A DNA stretch of 64,000 nt from LMUY01 sp965276785 (lineage in GTDB: Bacteria > Pseudomonadota > Alphaproteobacteria > Acetobacterales > Acetobacteraceae), in assembly GCA_965276785.1 (NCBI GenBank), contig OZ255629.1, positions 434,001 to 498,000 of the forward strand, given 5' to 3'. Both the position numbers and the translations under genes were made by a program. Numbering within the stretch: position 1 is the stretch's first letter; every line of letters starts with the position of its first letter. Shown here piece by piece: positions 45,106 through 53,284 of the stretch. Under the pieces are notes generated by a model. That model did no database searches. It saw only the letters and a program-made list of their open reading frames with translations, and was not told where the DNA came from.

Positions 45106-45573
45106 CTACTGCTTCGCGCCTTTGGTGAGCAGCCCCATGATCTGGAGCGCCGTTTCCGTGTCCACTTCGCGGTCGATTCGCAGGCGAACCTTCCCGTCGT
45201 TCAGGCTCTCGACCGCGAAGCTATCCGCGGCCGGCGACTTGGCCTCCAGCTTGATCGGCGAGTGGGTAGGGTTACCCCCCACCCACTCGACCGAGGGCGA
45301 CGAAATCAAGTCGTAAGGCTCGACGCCGAGCGCCTTGGCAATCGCATCCAAGCGAACTTGCTGTGGGAGATGGTTGCCCTTCAGGTAGCTGCTGATGAGC
45401 TGCCGATCCATGCGCTGGCCCTGGAGATAGACCGCCGCGCGTCGCGCCAGGGTGGACTGGTTCCACCCCTTTTCGACCATCAGTTCCGTCACCCGGCGAG
45501 CAAACTGTTCTCCAATGTTCGTCGCCGGGGCGCCTTTGTCCGACGGGGTGGCGTAGTAGATTTGACGTGCCAT
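45106..45573 (-). CDS. XRE-family transcriptional regulator
   Basis: This 155-residue protein has a HTH_XRE domain at about residues 22-90 (FARRVTELMVEKGWNQSTLA, RRAAVYLQGQRMDRQLISSY, LPQQVRLDAIAKALGV), which begins longer than usual with a loop between helices. The C-terminal part (VRLRIDREVDTETALQIMGL) has no recognised domain. It is typical of regulators on integrative elements. It is divergent from the integrase remnant, and inverted repeats at 45614-45658 could be its operators. Confidence 0.8.
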   Translation of the reverse strand: MARQIYYATPSDKGAPATNIGEQFARRVTELMVEKGWNQSTLARRAAVYLQGQRMDRQLISSYLKGNHLPQQVRLDAIAKALGVEPYDLISSPSVEWVGGNPTHSPIKLEAKSPAADSFAVESLNDGKVRLRIDREVDTETALQIMGLLTKGAKQ

Positions 45574-45613
45574 CGTATATGCCTCGCCTCGTGTTTGTCA
45601 CACGGGCATCAAT

Positions 45614-45658
45614 ACAGATGGTGGATCTGTCTGTCAATTAATTCCGTCTAAAATTGAC
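45614..45658. promoter_or_regulatory. Candidate operators between the XRE regulator and the integrase stub
   Basis: Two perfect inverted repeats lie upstream of the XRE gene: ACAGAT-GGTGG-ATCTGT (45614-45630) and GTCAATT-N12-AATTGAC (45633-45658). The region is AT-richer than the genes around it. Spacing before the XRE start (45573) fits autoregulation, but this is inference. Confidence 0.45.
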
Positions 45659-45661
45659 TAA

Positions 45662-45979
45662 GGAGACATTCCGATACCATCCGAGTTGCAGGCAGTGCTG
45701 ACCGGTTCACGGCTCGGAAATCCCGCCTACGTGGCGACGGAGTTCGGCAATCCGTTCAGCGACGCGGATTTTGGTAATTGGTTCAGGGAAAGGTGCGATG
45801 AGGCGGGGCTGTCGCACTGCTCGGCGTACGGACTGCGCAAAGCCCGCGCGTCGATATTGGCCGACGCAGGCGCCACCGCCTACGAGATCATGTCCGTTAC
45901 CGGGCACCGAACGATGAAGGAAGTCGAGCGCTACACGCGCGAAGTTCATCAACGCCAATTGGCGGAGAACGCGATGTAG
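45662..45979 (+). pseudogene. Tyrosine recombinase (integrase), C-terminal fragment
   Basis: This roughly 105-residue piece reads IPIPSELQAVLTGSR, VATEFGNPFSDADFGNWFRE, SAYGLRKARASILADAGATA and IMSVTGHRTMKEVERYTREV. It carries the active-site H/R region (HGLRKA-type), the H-R of GHRT and the Tyr nucleophile in ERYTR. The N-terminal core-binding domain and the first catalytic Arg are missing, and an in-frame TAA lies just upstream at 45659. It sits 84 bp from the 3' end of tRNA-Phe, as integrases of tRNA-targeted elements do. Confidence 0.82.
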
Positions 45980-46063
45980 CGGATGCGGAATTGACCAACC
46001 GGCTCGAAGGTTGGACACTTTTAGAAAACTAAAATGAATGATTCAACAACTTCAAGACTACAA

Positions 46064-46139
46064 TGGTGCCCAGGGGCGGAATCGAACCACCGACACTGCG
46101 ATTTTCAGTCGCATGCTCTACCAACTGAGCTACCTGGGC
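46064..46139 (-). tRNA. tRNA-Phe (GAA)
   Basis: The 76-nt gene starts GCCCAGGTAGCTCAGTTGGT on the minus strand. The acceptor stem GCCCAGG/CCTGGGC, D-stem GCTC/GAGC, anticodon stem TGCGA/TCGCA with loop CTGAAAA and T-arm GGTGGTTCGATTCCGCC all form. The anticodon GAA reads Phe codons. CCA is encoded (46064-46066). Confidence 0.96.
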
Positions 46140-46196
46140 GGCCGTGCTCAAGGCGCGCGGTGTAGCCGAAGCGGCGGAGCCTCGCAACCCGCGGCG

Positions 46197-46352
46197 TTAC
46201 TCCTCAGACGGCTGGTCCTCCGGAGCGGGTGTGGGCGTGCGATATTGGCCGGTGAACCACCGGCCAAGGTCGATGTCGGCGCACCGCCGGGAGCAGAACG
46301 GGCGAAACGCCGGCTCGGTCGGAGCGTGGCAAACAGGGCAGGTTTCAGGCAC
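46197..46352 (-). CDS. yacG: DNA gyrase inhibitor YacG-type zinc-binding protein
   Basis: GTG 46352 starts a 51-residue protein with the YacG zinc finger: CPVCHAPTEP, FRPFCSRRCADIDLGRWF, giving four cysteines (C-x2-C and C-x3-C). E. coli YacG binds GyrB and blocks DNA binding by gyrase. The acidic tail EDQPSEE is short. The gene overlaps rng by 8 bp and continues the infA-maf-rng-yacG run common in alphaproteobacteria. It is too short for routine gene calls, but the motif is clear. Confidence 0.85.
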   Translation of the reverse strand: MPETCPVCHAPTEPAFRPFCSRRCADIDLGRWFTGQYRTPTPAPEDQPSEE

Positions 46353-47448
46353 TTCGGGTCTCCTCTACTCTCCAGTGGCAAGGCGGCAAAGCCGGGTCTG
46401 ACCGAAGTAGCAGGGGATGGCCGAGCCGGTGCGCAAGGCCCGTCAGCGCCGCCGGGTCGGCGTGCAACGCGCTCACCACGTCCGGGGCGGCCCAAAGGAC
46501 GGGTGCGCCTTGGGCCGGTGCGCCTGGCGCTGGACGGGAGGCGATCAGCCGCAAGGCCGCTAAGCCCGCGGCATGCGGGCCGGCCAGGAGCTCATGCAGG
46601 GGGGGATGGATGCGCGGCCGCTGTATCTCCGCCAGTCCGCCCACGGTAAAGCCGAGCAGCCGCGGGCGGGCCGGGTCCGGCGCGAGGGCGGCGCGAAACG
46701 GCTCGGCCAGCACTGTCCGTCGTTGCACCGTCATGCCCGCGAGGTCCACCAGGATCAGCCCGGCCAGGTTGCGCAGGCGGATTTGGCGGGCGAGGGCAGG
46801 CAAGGCGGCACGGTTGGCCGTTTCCTGCGCGTTGGCCTTCAGCTCCCGTGCACCGGTGGCGCTTGCCGCATCGAGGTCGATAGCAACCAAAGCGGCAGTC
46901 GGCTCGAAACTAGCGCGCAGGCCGCCTGGCATGGCCGCCATGGGGGAAGCAAGCGCCTCGACCGCTGCGGCAAGCGACTCGGTCCAGGCTTGCCCCGTTG
47001 CCACCCGGTCCCGCAACGAACCGCGCAGCGTGGCGGCGATACCCGGGTCGTCGACAACCACGGGGCCCGGATGCAGTGCGGCTAGCCGTTCAACCGGGTT
47101 TGGCCCGGGGCGGAGCAAGGCGGGGGCGCCGTTGCCGGGCGGCTCCGGCAGAGCCTGCAGGCGCGGCCCTTTGCCGCCTTGCGCCGCCCGCAACACGCGG
47201 ACTGCGAGCCAGTCGCCCACCCCATGGCCAGTCGCCCCCGCCGTGTCCGGCAGAAAGCCCTCCTCGCCGCCGGACAGGCTGATGAAGGCGCCGGCCATCG
47301 CGGGCACGGTGGCGCTGACCCGGCCGCGATGGACGTCTCCGACCCCGTCTGGCCGGCCCGGCCGCCAGATGGCATAGTCGATCAAACCGCCGCCCTGGAC
47401 GGCCGCCACCCGGATTTCGCCTGGGCTGCAGTTGCAGAGCAGGCTCAT
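46345..47448 (-). CDS. rng: Ribonuclease E/G family protein
   Basis: This 367-residue protein matches the RNase G catalytic core in reduced form. RVSATVPAMAGAFISLSGGE is the S1-like segment. LAGLILVDLAGM and IDLDAASATGARELKANAQE correspond to the DNase I-like metal site, with Asp residues in VAIDLD and ILVDL. The thioredoxin-like C-x2-C zinc link is not obvious, so it is a short variant. It starts at ATG 47448, overlapping maf by ATGA. It could process rRNA or mRNA ends. Confidence 0.8.
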   Translation of the reverse strand: MSLLCNCSPGEIRVAAVQGGGLIDYAIWRPGRPDGVGDVHRGRVSATVPAMAGAFISLSGGEEGFLPDTAGATGHGVGDWLAVRVLRAAQGGKGPRLQALPEPPGNGAPALLRPGPNPVERLAALHPGPVVVDDPGIAATLRGSLRDRVATGQAWTESLAAAVEALASPMAAMPGGLRASFEPTAALVAIDLDAASATGARELKANAQETANRAALPALARQIRLRNLAGLILVDLAGMTVQRRTVLAEPFRAALAPDPARPRLLGFTVGGLAEIQRPRIHPPLHELLAGPHAAGLAALRLIASRPAPGAPAQGAPVLWAAPDVVSALHADPAALTGLAHRLGHPLLLRSDPALPPCHWRVEETRSA

Positions 47449-48014
47449 GGGATCGGCCAGCCATGGCCTCGCAGGAGTTGTGCCGTCTCGAACAGCGGCA
47501 AACCCACCACGCCGGAGTAGCTGCCGCCGAGCCAACGCACGAAGCTGGCCGCCTGGCCCTGGATGGCGTACCCGCCGGCTTTGCCCTCGCCCTCGCCACA
47601 GGCCACATAGGCTTCGACCTGCGCCTGGTTGAGGCGGGAGAAGGTCACCACGCTGTCGACCAGCCGCTCGGTGGCGCGGCCGTCTGGCCCGAGCAGGGTG
47701 ACCGCGGTGAGCACATGGTGGCGCCGCCCAGATAGCAGGCATAGGCAGGCGCGCACTGTCGCCGGGTGGTCCGCCTTGGGCAGGATGCGCCGGCCGACGG
47801 CGACCACGGTGTCGGCGGCCAAGGTCAATTCACCGGGGACATGGGCGGCCAGGGCTTTGGCCCGAGCCAAGCGCTGCGCGTGGAGGCGCGGCTGTTCCTC
47901 GGGCCAGGGCGCCTCGTCGATATCGGCCGGCCGGATTTGCGATGGCACTACCCCGATTTGCGCCAGCAGTGCCAACCGGCGCGCGCTGGCGGAGGCAAGC
48001 GCGAGCGGGGGCAC
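47445..48014 (-). CDS. maf: Maf-family nucleoside triphosphate pyrophosphatase
   Basis: This 189-residue enzyme hydrolyses non-canonical or modified NTPs to NMP and PPi. Family blocks are LALASASARRLALLAQIGV, ELTLAADTVVAVG, LSGRRHHVLTAVTLL and GGYAIQGQAASFVRWLGGSY, with SGVVGLPLFETAQLL at the end. Its start is 1 bp from the infA stop and its own stop overlaps rng, so it belongs to a tight operon. Confidence 0.92.
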   Translation of the reverse strand: MPPLALASASARRLALLAQIGVVPSQIRPADIDEAPWPEEQPRLHAQRLARAKALAAHVPGELTLAADTVVAVGRRILPKADHPATVRACLCLLSGRRHHVLTAVTLLGPDGRATERLVDSVVTFSRLNQAQVEAYVACGEGEGKAGGYAIQGQAASFVRWLGGSYSGVVGLPLFETAQLLRGHGWPIP

Positions 48015-48015
48015 G

Positions 48016-48234
48016 CTACTTGAAGCGAAAGGTGATCCGGCCCTTGGACAGGTCGTATGGCGTCATTTCAACATTCACTCGGTCTCCGGCGAGCACGCGG
48101 ATACGGTTCTTGCGCATCTTGCCCGAGGTGTGCGCCAGTACGCTGTGCTCGTTGTCCAGCTTCACCCGGAACATCGCATTCGGCAGCAATTCCTGCACCG
48201 TCCCGCTGAATTCGATCATGTCTTCTTTAGACAT
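48016..48234 (-). CDS. infA: Translation initiation factor IF-1
   Basis: This 72-residue OB-fold protein blocks the ribosomal A site during initiation. The sequence follows the standard pattern: SKEDMIEFSGTVQELLPNAM, FRVKLDNEHSVLAHTSGKMR, KNRIRVLAGDRVNVEMTPYD, LSKGRITFRFK. It is nearly invariant in bacteria. It sits between hisD and maf, as in many alphaproteobacteria. Confidence 0.98.
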   Translation of the reverse strand: MSKEDMIEFSGTVQELLPNAMFRVKLDNEHSVLAHTSGKMRKNRIRVLAGDRVNVEMTPYDLSKGRITFRFK

Positions 48235-48300
48235 ACATAGCCCTGCTGTCGCTCCATTGGCCCTTGACGAGCGGGAACATGATGACGCAGCCGTGCCGGG

Positions 48301-49599
48301 TCAAGCGGGCGGGCGTTGTCCAAGCCGCATGGCGACGCTGCGCGCATGCGCCTGCAGCCCCTCCGCCTCGGCCAAAGCCACGGCAGCCGGGCCAATCGCG
48401 GCGAGCGCGTTGGCGTTGGACTCTACCCAGGTGGTACGCTTGAGGAAGTCGAACACCGACAGCCCGGAGGCAAACCGCGCGGTGCGTCCGGTGGGCAACA
48501 CATGGTTGGGGCCGGCGATGTAATCCCCCAGCGCTTCCGGGCAGTCATGCCCGAGGAAGGCGGCGCCGGCGTGGCGGATGCGGGCGAACAGCGGGTGCGG
48601 GTCGGCAACCATCACTTGCAGGTGCTCAGGCGCGAGCCGGTTGGCGATGGCCACGCCCTCGTCCCAGTCGCGCACCAGGATGATGGCGCCATGCTCGCGC
48701 CAGGACGCGGCCGCCTCGGTGCGAGACAGGCTGTGCAACTCCGCCTCGACGGCTTGAGCCACCGCCTCGGCCAGCGCGGCGTCGTCGGTGACGAGGATGG
48801 CCTGCGCGCTTTCGTCGTGCTCCGCCTGCGCCAAAAGGTCCATCGCGACCCGGCGTGGCTCGGCAGTCCGGTCTGCCAGCACCAGCACCTCGGAAGGTCC
48901 GGCGATGCCGTCGATGCCGACCCGGCCGAACACCTGCCGTTTGGCCTCTGCGACGTAGGCGTTGCCGGGCCCGACGATGCGGTCCACCGGCGCCACCGTC
49001 TGCGTGCCATAAGCCAGCGCCGCCACCGCCTGCGCCCCCCCGATGCGGTAAACCTCATTCACCCCCGCGAGCCGGGCGGCCGCTAGCACCAGCGGGTTGA
49101 GCGCCCCGCCGGGCGTGGGCACGCACATCGCCACCCGTGCCACGCCCGCGACTCGGGCGGGAATGGCGTTCATCAGCACGGAGGATGGATACGCCGCCTT
49201 ACCGCCCGGCACGTAGAGCCCGACGGCGTCCAACGGCGTCCAACGCATGCCCATGCGCAAGCCGACGCCATCCACCGTGTCGAGATCGGCCGGGAGCTGC
49301 AGCCGGTGGAAAGCCTCGATGCGGGTCGCCGCCAGCTCGAGCGCGGCACGCAGCTCGGCCGGAATGCTATTGGCCGCCGCATCGATCTCGTCGGCGGTGA
49401 TGCGCAGGCCGCCGGGCGGAACGCTGTGATGATCGTGTTCGGCGGTGAGGGCACATAGAGCGGCGTCGCCCTCCGTCCGCACGGCGGCGATAATGGCGGC
49501 CACGGCGCCGTCCACCTTGCTGGTCACGTCCCGCGCTTGGTCGACCAGCCGGGTGAAGGCGCCTTCAAACCCGGGCTCTGCCGTGCTGAGCCGCCTCAC
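48301..49599 (-). CDS. hisD: Histidinol dehydrogenase
   Basis: This 432-residue zinc enzyme catalyses the last two oxidations of histidine synthesis (histidinol to histidine). Family parts are VGLYVPGGKAAYPSSVLMNA, VPTPGGALNPLVLAAARLAG, EVYRIGGAQAVAALAYGTQT, AQAEHDESAQAILVT and NHVLPTGRTARFASGLSVFDF. The start overlaps the hisG stop by ATGA. Confidence 0.97.
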   Translation of the reverse strand: MRRLSTAEPGFEGAFTRLVDQARDVTSKVDGAVAAIIAAVRTEGDAALCALTAEHDHHSVPPGGLRITADEIDAAANSIPAELRAALELAATRIEAFHRLQLPADLDTVDGVGLRMGMRWTPLDAVGLYVPGGKAAYPSSVLMNAIPARVAGVARVAMCVPTPGGALNPLVLAAARLAGVNEVYRIGGAQAVAALAYGTQTVAPVDRIVGPGNAYVAEAKRQVFGRVGIDGIAGPSEVLVLADRTAEPRRVAMDLLAQAEHDESAQAILVTDDAALAEAVAQAVEAELHSLSRTEAAASWREHGAIILVRDWDEGVAIANRLAPEHLQVMVADPHPLFARIRHAGAAFLGHDCPEALGDYIAGPNHVLPTGRTARFASGLSVFDFLKRTTWVESNANALAAIGPAAVALAEAEGLQAHARSVAMRLGQRPPA

Positions 49600-50288
49600 C
49601 GCGCCAGCGCCGTGCGGAACCGCTCGATCCAGCCGCTAATCACTTCGGGCCGGGTTTTCAGCGCGGTGCGGTTCACCACCAAGCGGCTGGTCACGTGGGC
49701 GATCACCTCGCTCTCCCGCAGGCCATTGGCCGCCAGGGTGGAGCCGGTCTGCACCAGGTCCACGATCAGCTTGGCCAGGCCAAGCCCGGGAGCGAGTTCC
49801 ATGGCGCCGTTCAGGTGCACCACGTCCGCATGGATGCCGCGGGCGGCGAAGTGGCGGCGGGCGATGTTGGGGTATTTCGTCGCGACCCGCACCCGCGACC
49901 ACAGCCGGGTCTCCGCCGTATCGATCCAGCCGGCCGGCCCGGCGACGCTCACGCGGCAATGGCCGATGTCGAGGTCCAACGGCGCGTAGAGTTCGGGGTA
50001 GTCGAACTCCATCAATACGTCCGCGCCACAGATGCCGATGTGCGCCCCGCCGAACGCGACGAAAGTTGCGACGTCGAACGGCCGGACGCGGACGACATCG
50101 AGCGCCGGGTCATCGGTGGGGAAGCGAAGCCGGCGCGAGTCCTCGTCGAGATAGTCCACGGCCGGCTGCACCCCGGCGCGGGCCAGTAGGCTGCTGCATT
50201 CGGCCAGGATGCGGCCCTTGGGCAGGGCAAGCACCAGGGGCGCGGTGTCCTCGGGCTGCAGGAATGCGGCCGGGAAGGCGGCAGTCAT
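49596..50288 (-). CDS. hisG: ATP phosphoribosyltransferase, short form
   Basis: This 230-residue enzyme makes phosphoribosyl-ATP, the first step of histidine synthesis. Blocks are VLALPKGRILAECSSLLARA, RVRPFDVATFVAFGGAHIGI, CGADVLMEFDYPELYAPLDL and VDLVQTGSTLAANGLRESEV. The regulatory C-terminal domain of long HisG is absent. Short HisG proteins need the HisZ paralog of HisRS for activity, and none is in the window, so hisZ should lie elsewhere. It heads the hisG-hisD pair. Confidence 0.95.
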   Translation of the reverse strand: MTAAFPAAFLQPEDTAPLVLALPKGRILAECSSLLARAGVQPAVDYLDEDSRRLRFPTDDPALDVVRVRPFDVATFVAFGGAHIGICGADVLMEFDYPELYAPLDLDIGHCRVSVAGPAGWIDTAETRLWSRVRVATKYPNIARRHFAARGIHADVVHLNGAMELAPGLGLAKLIVDLVQTGSTLAANGLRESEVIAHVTSRLVVNRTALKTRPEVISGWIERFRTALAR

Positions 50289-50359
50289 GGGGGCCTCGGG
50301 CGAGGGTTGGGGCGGCTGCCTAGCACTCTGGGCGCCGGATCGCTAGAGCGCTTGCTCCG

Positions 50360-50629
50360 TTACCGGACGTTGCCATAGGAGGGAGCGCCAAGCCCCGGGC
50401 AGGCGCAAGGCGAACCGAGCGGTGCCTGGGCCGGAAGCGTGCAGGTATAAACTCCGGCCGAACAGGTGTAGCCGTATGCGACGGGCTCGGCCCGAGGCGA
50501 CTCGCCGTAGCCTCGCGGTGCGGCATAAGCGCCTGGCGGCGGCGGATTGGCGACGGGCACGCCGACGCAACCGGCTAGCCCGACGGCGGCCAGTGCCAGC
50601 GTCGGCAAAGTGCGGATGAGCCGTGACAT
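50360..50629 (-). CDS. Small lipoprotein, family unknown
   Basis: ATG 50629 gives 89 residues with a lipoprotein signal peptide (LPTLALAAVGLAGC, lipobox LAGC). The Pro/Gly/Tyr-rich mature part (PVANPPPPGAYAAPRGYGES) has four further cysteines in its C-terminal half. GGAG lies ten bases before the start. No family recognised. It is co-directional with and 70 bp downstream of hisG's start region, but separately placed. Confidence 0.7.
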   Translation of the reverse strand: MSRLIRTLPTLALAAVGLAGCVGVPVANPPPPGAYAAPRGYGESPRAEPVAYGYTCSAGVYTCTLPAQAPLGSPCACPGLGAPSYGNVR

Positions 50630-50893
50630 CACCGAATCTCCTAGGGTTAATACACAAAGCGCGAGCCCGGCGAGAGTTCGTGTGACGAGGATCAAGTTAC
50701 TATGTTGAGCGGCTCCCAGATCAATCGGAGACGCCGGGTCGTTATGCACACGTCCTCGCGGTTGCGCCACGTCGACGACAACAACGACTCCCGCCGCACA
50801 GAGGCCTTATAGAGCGTTCGTCTCGGGATATCAGGCGCAGCCTACCGAAGCTATCGCCATGCCAATTTTGGACCAGCTTGAGGAAGTCTGATC

Positions 50894-51247
50894 GTGAACG
50901 TCATCAATGTGATTGAGCTATATTGGTATCTCGATATGTGGGTATTCGATGATCCGCGCGTCGGTCTCGCGGCAGAGCCCTTTGTGGGCGGCGCCGACAC
51001 GATGATAGATCGTGTCACCAGCCACATTCCGGACGCCAAACCTGGTTTCAACATGGTGTTCTCAGCTTATCCGTTTCCCGATCACCAATTTCGGCTGGAG
51101 TGGCGGCGAGAGGAAGGCACCGGCAACATCTATTATTCCAGAGAACTCAGTGTGGAGGGCTGGCTCTGCCCCGCGTTGCTCCGCTACTTCGACAACAGGC
51201 CTCCAGAAATATACGTCCGAGTGAGGCCGAAGGCTACCAGCACCTAA
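50894..51247 (+). CDS. DUF6717 family protein
   Basis: This 117-residue protein has ELYWYLDMWVFDDPRVGLAA, EPFVGGADTMIDRVTSHIPD, FSAYPFPDHQFRLEWRREEG and EGWLCPALLRYFDNRPPEIY. This is the pattern of the small DUF6717 family, whose function is unknown. GTG 50894 has GAGGAAG about eight bases upstream. The 264 bp before it (50630-50893) hold no other gene that I can see. Confidence 0.75.
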   Translation: MNVINVIELYWYLDMWVFDDPRVGLAAEPFVGGADTMIDRVTSHIPDAKPGFNMVFSAYPFPDHQFRLEWRREEGTGNIYYSRELSVEGWLCPALLRYFDNRPPEIYVRVRPKATST

Positions 51248-51296
51248 CGTCAACTCCGCCAGGGTCTGGTTTACCTGCGGAACTCATCTACGGCTG

Positions 51297-51608
51297 TCAG
51301 CCTGGCTTTCGCTTGCTTCTACCATCCTTAGGAGGAGCACCGATCGGGCTCTGGCTGCGCTCCTCTAGCCGCCCGACTCGCAAAGCTATGTCCGAGGCCG
51401 AGACCATGAGCGCGGCCGAAGCTGCGGCGCTTGCGGCGGATTTCGCCTTTTCAATTGTGATCTCTTCCCTCGCCTCAAGGCGCACGATCTGCTCTTTAAG
51501 GCCGCTGAGTTCAGTCGCAAGCTTCTGGATCGCTGCCCCGTGCTTGGCCTCCAATGTAAGCAGCCGGTCGACGCTTCGCAGAAGCTCAACGAAATTCCCT
51601 AGTCCCAT
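51297..51608 (-). CDS. Coiled-coil protein of unknown function
   Basis: This 103-residue protein is mostly one predicted coiled coil (FVELLRSVDRLLTLEAKHGA, IQKLATELSGLKEQIVRLEA). An alanine-rich stretch (KSAASAAASAALMVS) and a basic tail (PPKDGRSKRKPG) follow. No family recognised. It follows the 81-residue gene after 5 bp, and both lie downstream of the dipeptidase. Confidence 0.6.
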   Translation of the reverse strand: MGLGNFVELLRSVDRLLTLEAKHGAAIQKLATELSGLKEQIVRLEAREEITIEKAKSAASAAASAALMVSASDIALRVGRLEERSQSPIGAPPKDGRSKRKPG

Positions 51609-51613
51609 GTAAC

Positions 51614-51859
51614 TTAATCAAGCCGAGCTAAAACCCGGTCTATCCTGTTTTCCGCTTCGGTTAAGCGGGCATCAAATGTCTCAACAAGCTTCCAAGCGTC
51701 CTCGATGCCTGTGCCCGGTTCATATTCAAGCGGCCTTTCCGCAAATAGAAAGGGAGCGGCGTCAAACGTCTCCGGATACGTCGTTGCGGCCGCTGCCCGA
51801 GCCGGCTGGCGGGAACCAGTTTTCGCTTTCGAACGACCACGCGTGCTTGAATCTGCCAT
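51614..51859 (-). CDS. Small protein of unknown function
   Basis: This 81-residue protein has a basic, disordered N-terminus (ADSSTRGRSKAKTGSRQPAR) and an acidic helical C-terminus (DAWKLVETFDARLTEAENRI) that may form a coiled coil. No family recognised. The following gene is also a coiled-coil protein, so the two might interact. It starts 36 bp after the dipeptidase stop. Confidence 0.6.
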   Translation of the reverse strand: MADSSTRGRSKAKTGSRQPARAAAATTYPETFDAAPFLFAERPLEYEPGTGIEDAWKLVETFDARLTEAENRIDRVLARLD

Positions 51860-51895
51860 TCCAACCCCTCCAACAACTCAAGATACCCACACAGG

Positions 51896-53284
51896 CTACT
51901 TGCCCGCCAACTCCGCCAGCAGCCGTGCATGGCTGCGCAGCCCGCCGTGGAAGCAGCGCCAGTCGAACTTCTCGTTCGGGCTGTGCACCTGATCGTCGGA
52001 CAGGCCGAAGCCGATCAGCAGCGAGTCCAGACCAAGCAAGCGCCGCATGCTCTCCACCACGGGGATGGAGCCGCCGCAACCGCACAGCACCGCCGGGCGG
52101 CCGTACTCCTCCGCCAACGCCGCTTGCGCCGCGCGAACCCAGCGCGAGTCCGAGGCGACCTCAATCCCCGGGGCGGACGCGAACTGCGCGAAGCGGGCCT
52201 GGGCGTCCGGCGGCAGCCGCTCGGTGAGGAAGCGCTTGAAGCCCTCGAACACCGCCGCCGGGTCTTGGCCCGGCACCAAGCGGAACGACACCTTGGCCGA
52301 CGCCTCCGACGCGATCACGGTCTTGCTGCCTGGCCCGGTATAACCACCCCAAATGCCGTTGATGTCCGCCGTCGGCCGCGCCCAGAGCCGCTCCAGCGCA
52401 GTGCGGCCGCGCTCGCCCACCGGGTGGGACAGCCCAATCTCGCCCAGGTATGCGGCTTCGTCGAAGTGCAGGCTGTCCCATTGCTCGCGCTGAGCCGCCG
52501 GCACCTCGCTCACGCCGTCGTAGAAGCCCGGGATTTGCACGCGGCCATCCGCGTCCTGCAGGTCCCCCAACACGCGGGTGAGCGCGTTGATCGGGTTCAG
52601 CGCCGACCCGCCATACATGCCCGAGTGCAAGTCGCGCTTGGCGGCCTGCAATGTGACCTCGGTATAGACCATGCCGCGCAGCCCGGTGGTAATGGCCGGC
52701 GTGTCGACGTCCCACATCCCGGTGTCGCTGATGATGGCGATGTCGGCCGCCAGCGCGTCGCGATGCTCGGCCAGGAACGGTTCGAGGTTGACGCTGCCGA
52801 CCTCCTCCTCGCCCTCGATCAGCACCGTCACCGGGCAGGGTGGCCCGCCGGCGACGGCATGCCAGCCGCGCAGCGCCTCCAGCCACATCATCACCTGGCC
52901 TTTATCGTCCACCGCGCCGCGGGCCACGACGCGCGGCCCATGCGGCCCCTCGACGATCGCCGGGTCGAAGGGCGGGCTGGTCCAGAGCTCGAGCGGTTCG
53001 GCTGGCTGCACGTCGTAATGGCCGTAGTAGAGCAGGCGCGGCCCGGCGCCGGCACCTGGATGGTGCGCCAGCACCACGGGATGGCCGGCGGTTGGCAGCA
53101 CCTGTGCGGTAAACCCAATTGTGGCCAGTTCGCCCCGCAGCCACTCCGCCGCGGCAGCGCAATCGGCGGCATGGGTCGGCTGCGCGCTCACGCTCGGGAT
53201 GCGCAGCAACCTGAGCCAGCGGTCGCGGCTGCCATCCAACCCGGCTTCGATATGGTCTAGTACGGCGGCAACTGGAACGGTCAT
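51896..53284 (-). CDS. M20-family metallo-dipeptidase
   Basis: This 462-residue peptidase has the di-zinc residues in YYGHYDVQP and VDDKGQ, the catalytic Glu in EGEEEVGSVN, and a C-terminal zinc His in PNEKFDWRCFHGG. A typical dimerisation lid (AKVSFRLVPGQDPAAVFEGF) lies between. It resembles bacterial dipeptidases/carnosinase-type enzymes. The substrate is not known. ATG 53284 overlaps the TetR stop (ATGA), so regulator and peptidase are translationally coupled. Confidence 0.9.
   Translation of the reverse strand: MTVPVAAVLDHIEAGLDGSRDRWLRLLRIPSVSAQPTHAADCAAAAEWLRGELATIGFTAQVLPTAGHPVVLAHHPGAGAGPRLLYYGHYDVQPAEPLELWTSPPFDPAIVEGPHGPRVVARGAVDDKGQVMMWLEALRGWHAVAGGPPCPVTVLIEGEEEVGSVNLEPFLAEHRDALAADIAIISDTGMWDVDTPAITTGLRGMVYTEVTLQAAKRDLHSGMYGGSALNPINALTRVLGDLQDADGRVQIPGFYDGVSEVPAAQREQWDSLHFDEAAYLGEIGLSHPVGERGRTALERLWARPTADINGIWGGYTGPGSKTVIASEASAKVSFRLVPGQDPAAVFEGFKRFLTERLPPDAQARFAQFASAPGIEVASDSRWVRAAQAALAEEYGRPAVLCGCGGSIPVVESMRRLLGLDSLLIGFGLSDDQVHSPNEKFDWRCFHGGLRSHARLLAELAGK

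Noticed and set aside
45980..46063. att site copy next to tRNA-Phe
   Set aside because: No second copy of the tRNA 3' end was found by eye in the window.
50630..50893. Gene in the gap before DUF6717
   Set aside because: No frame with a plausible start and composition; only weak short frames.
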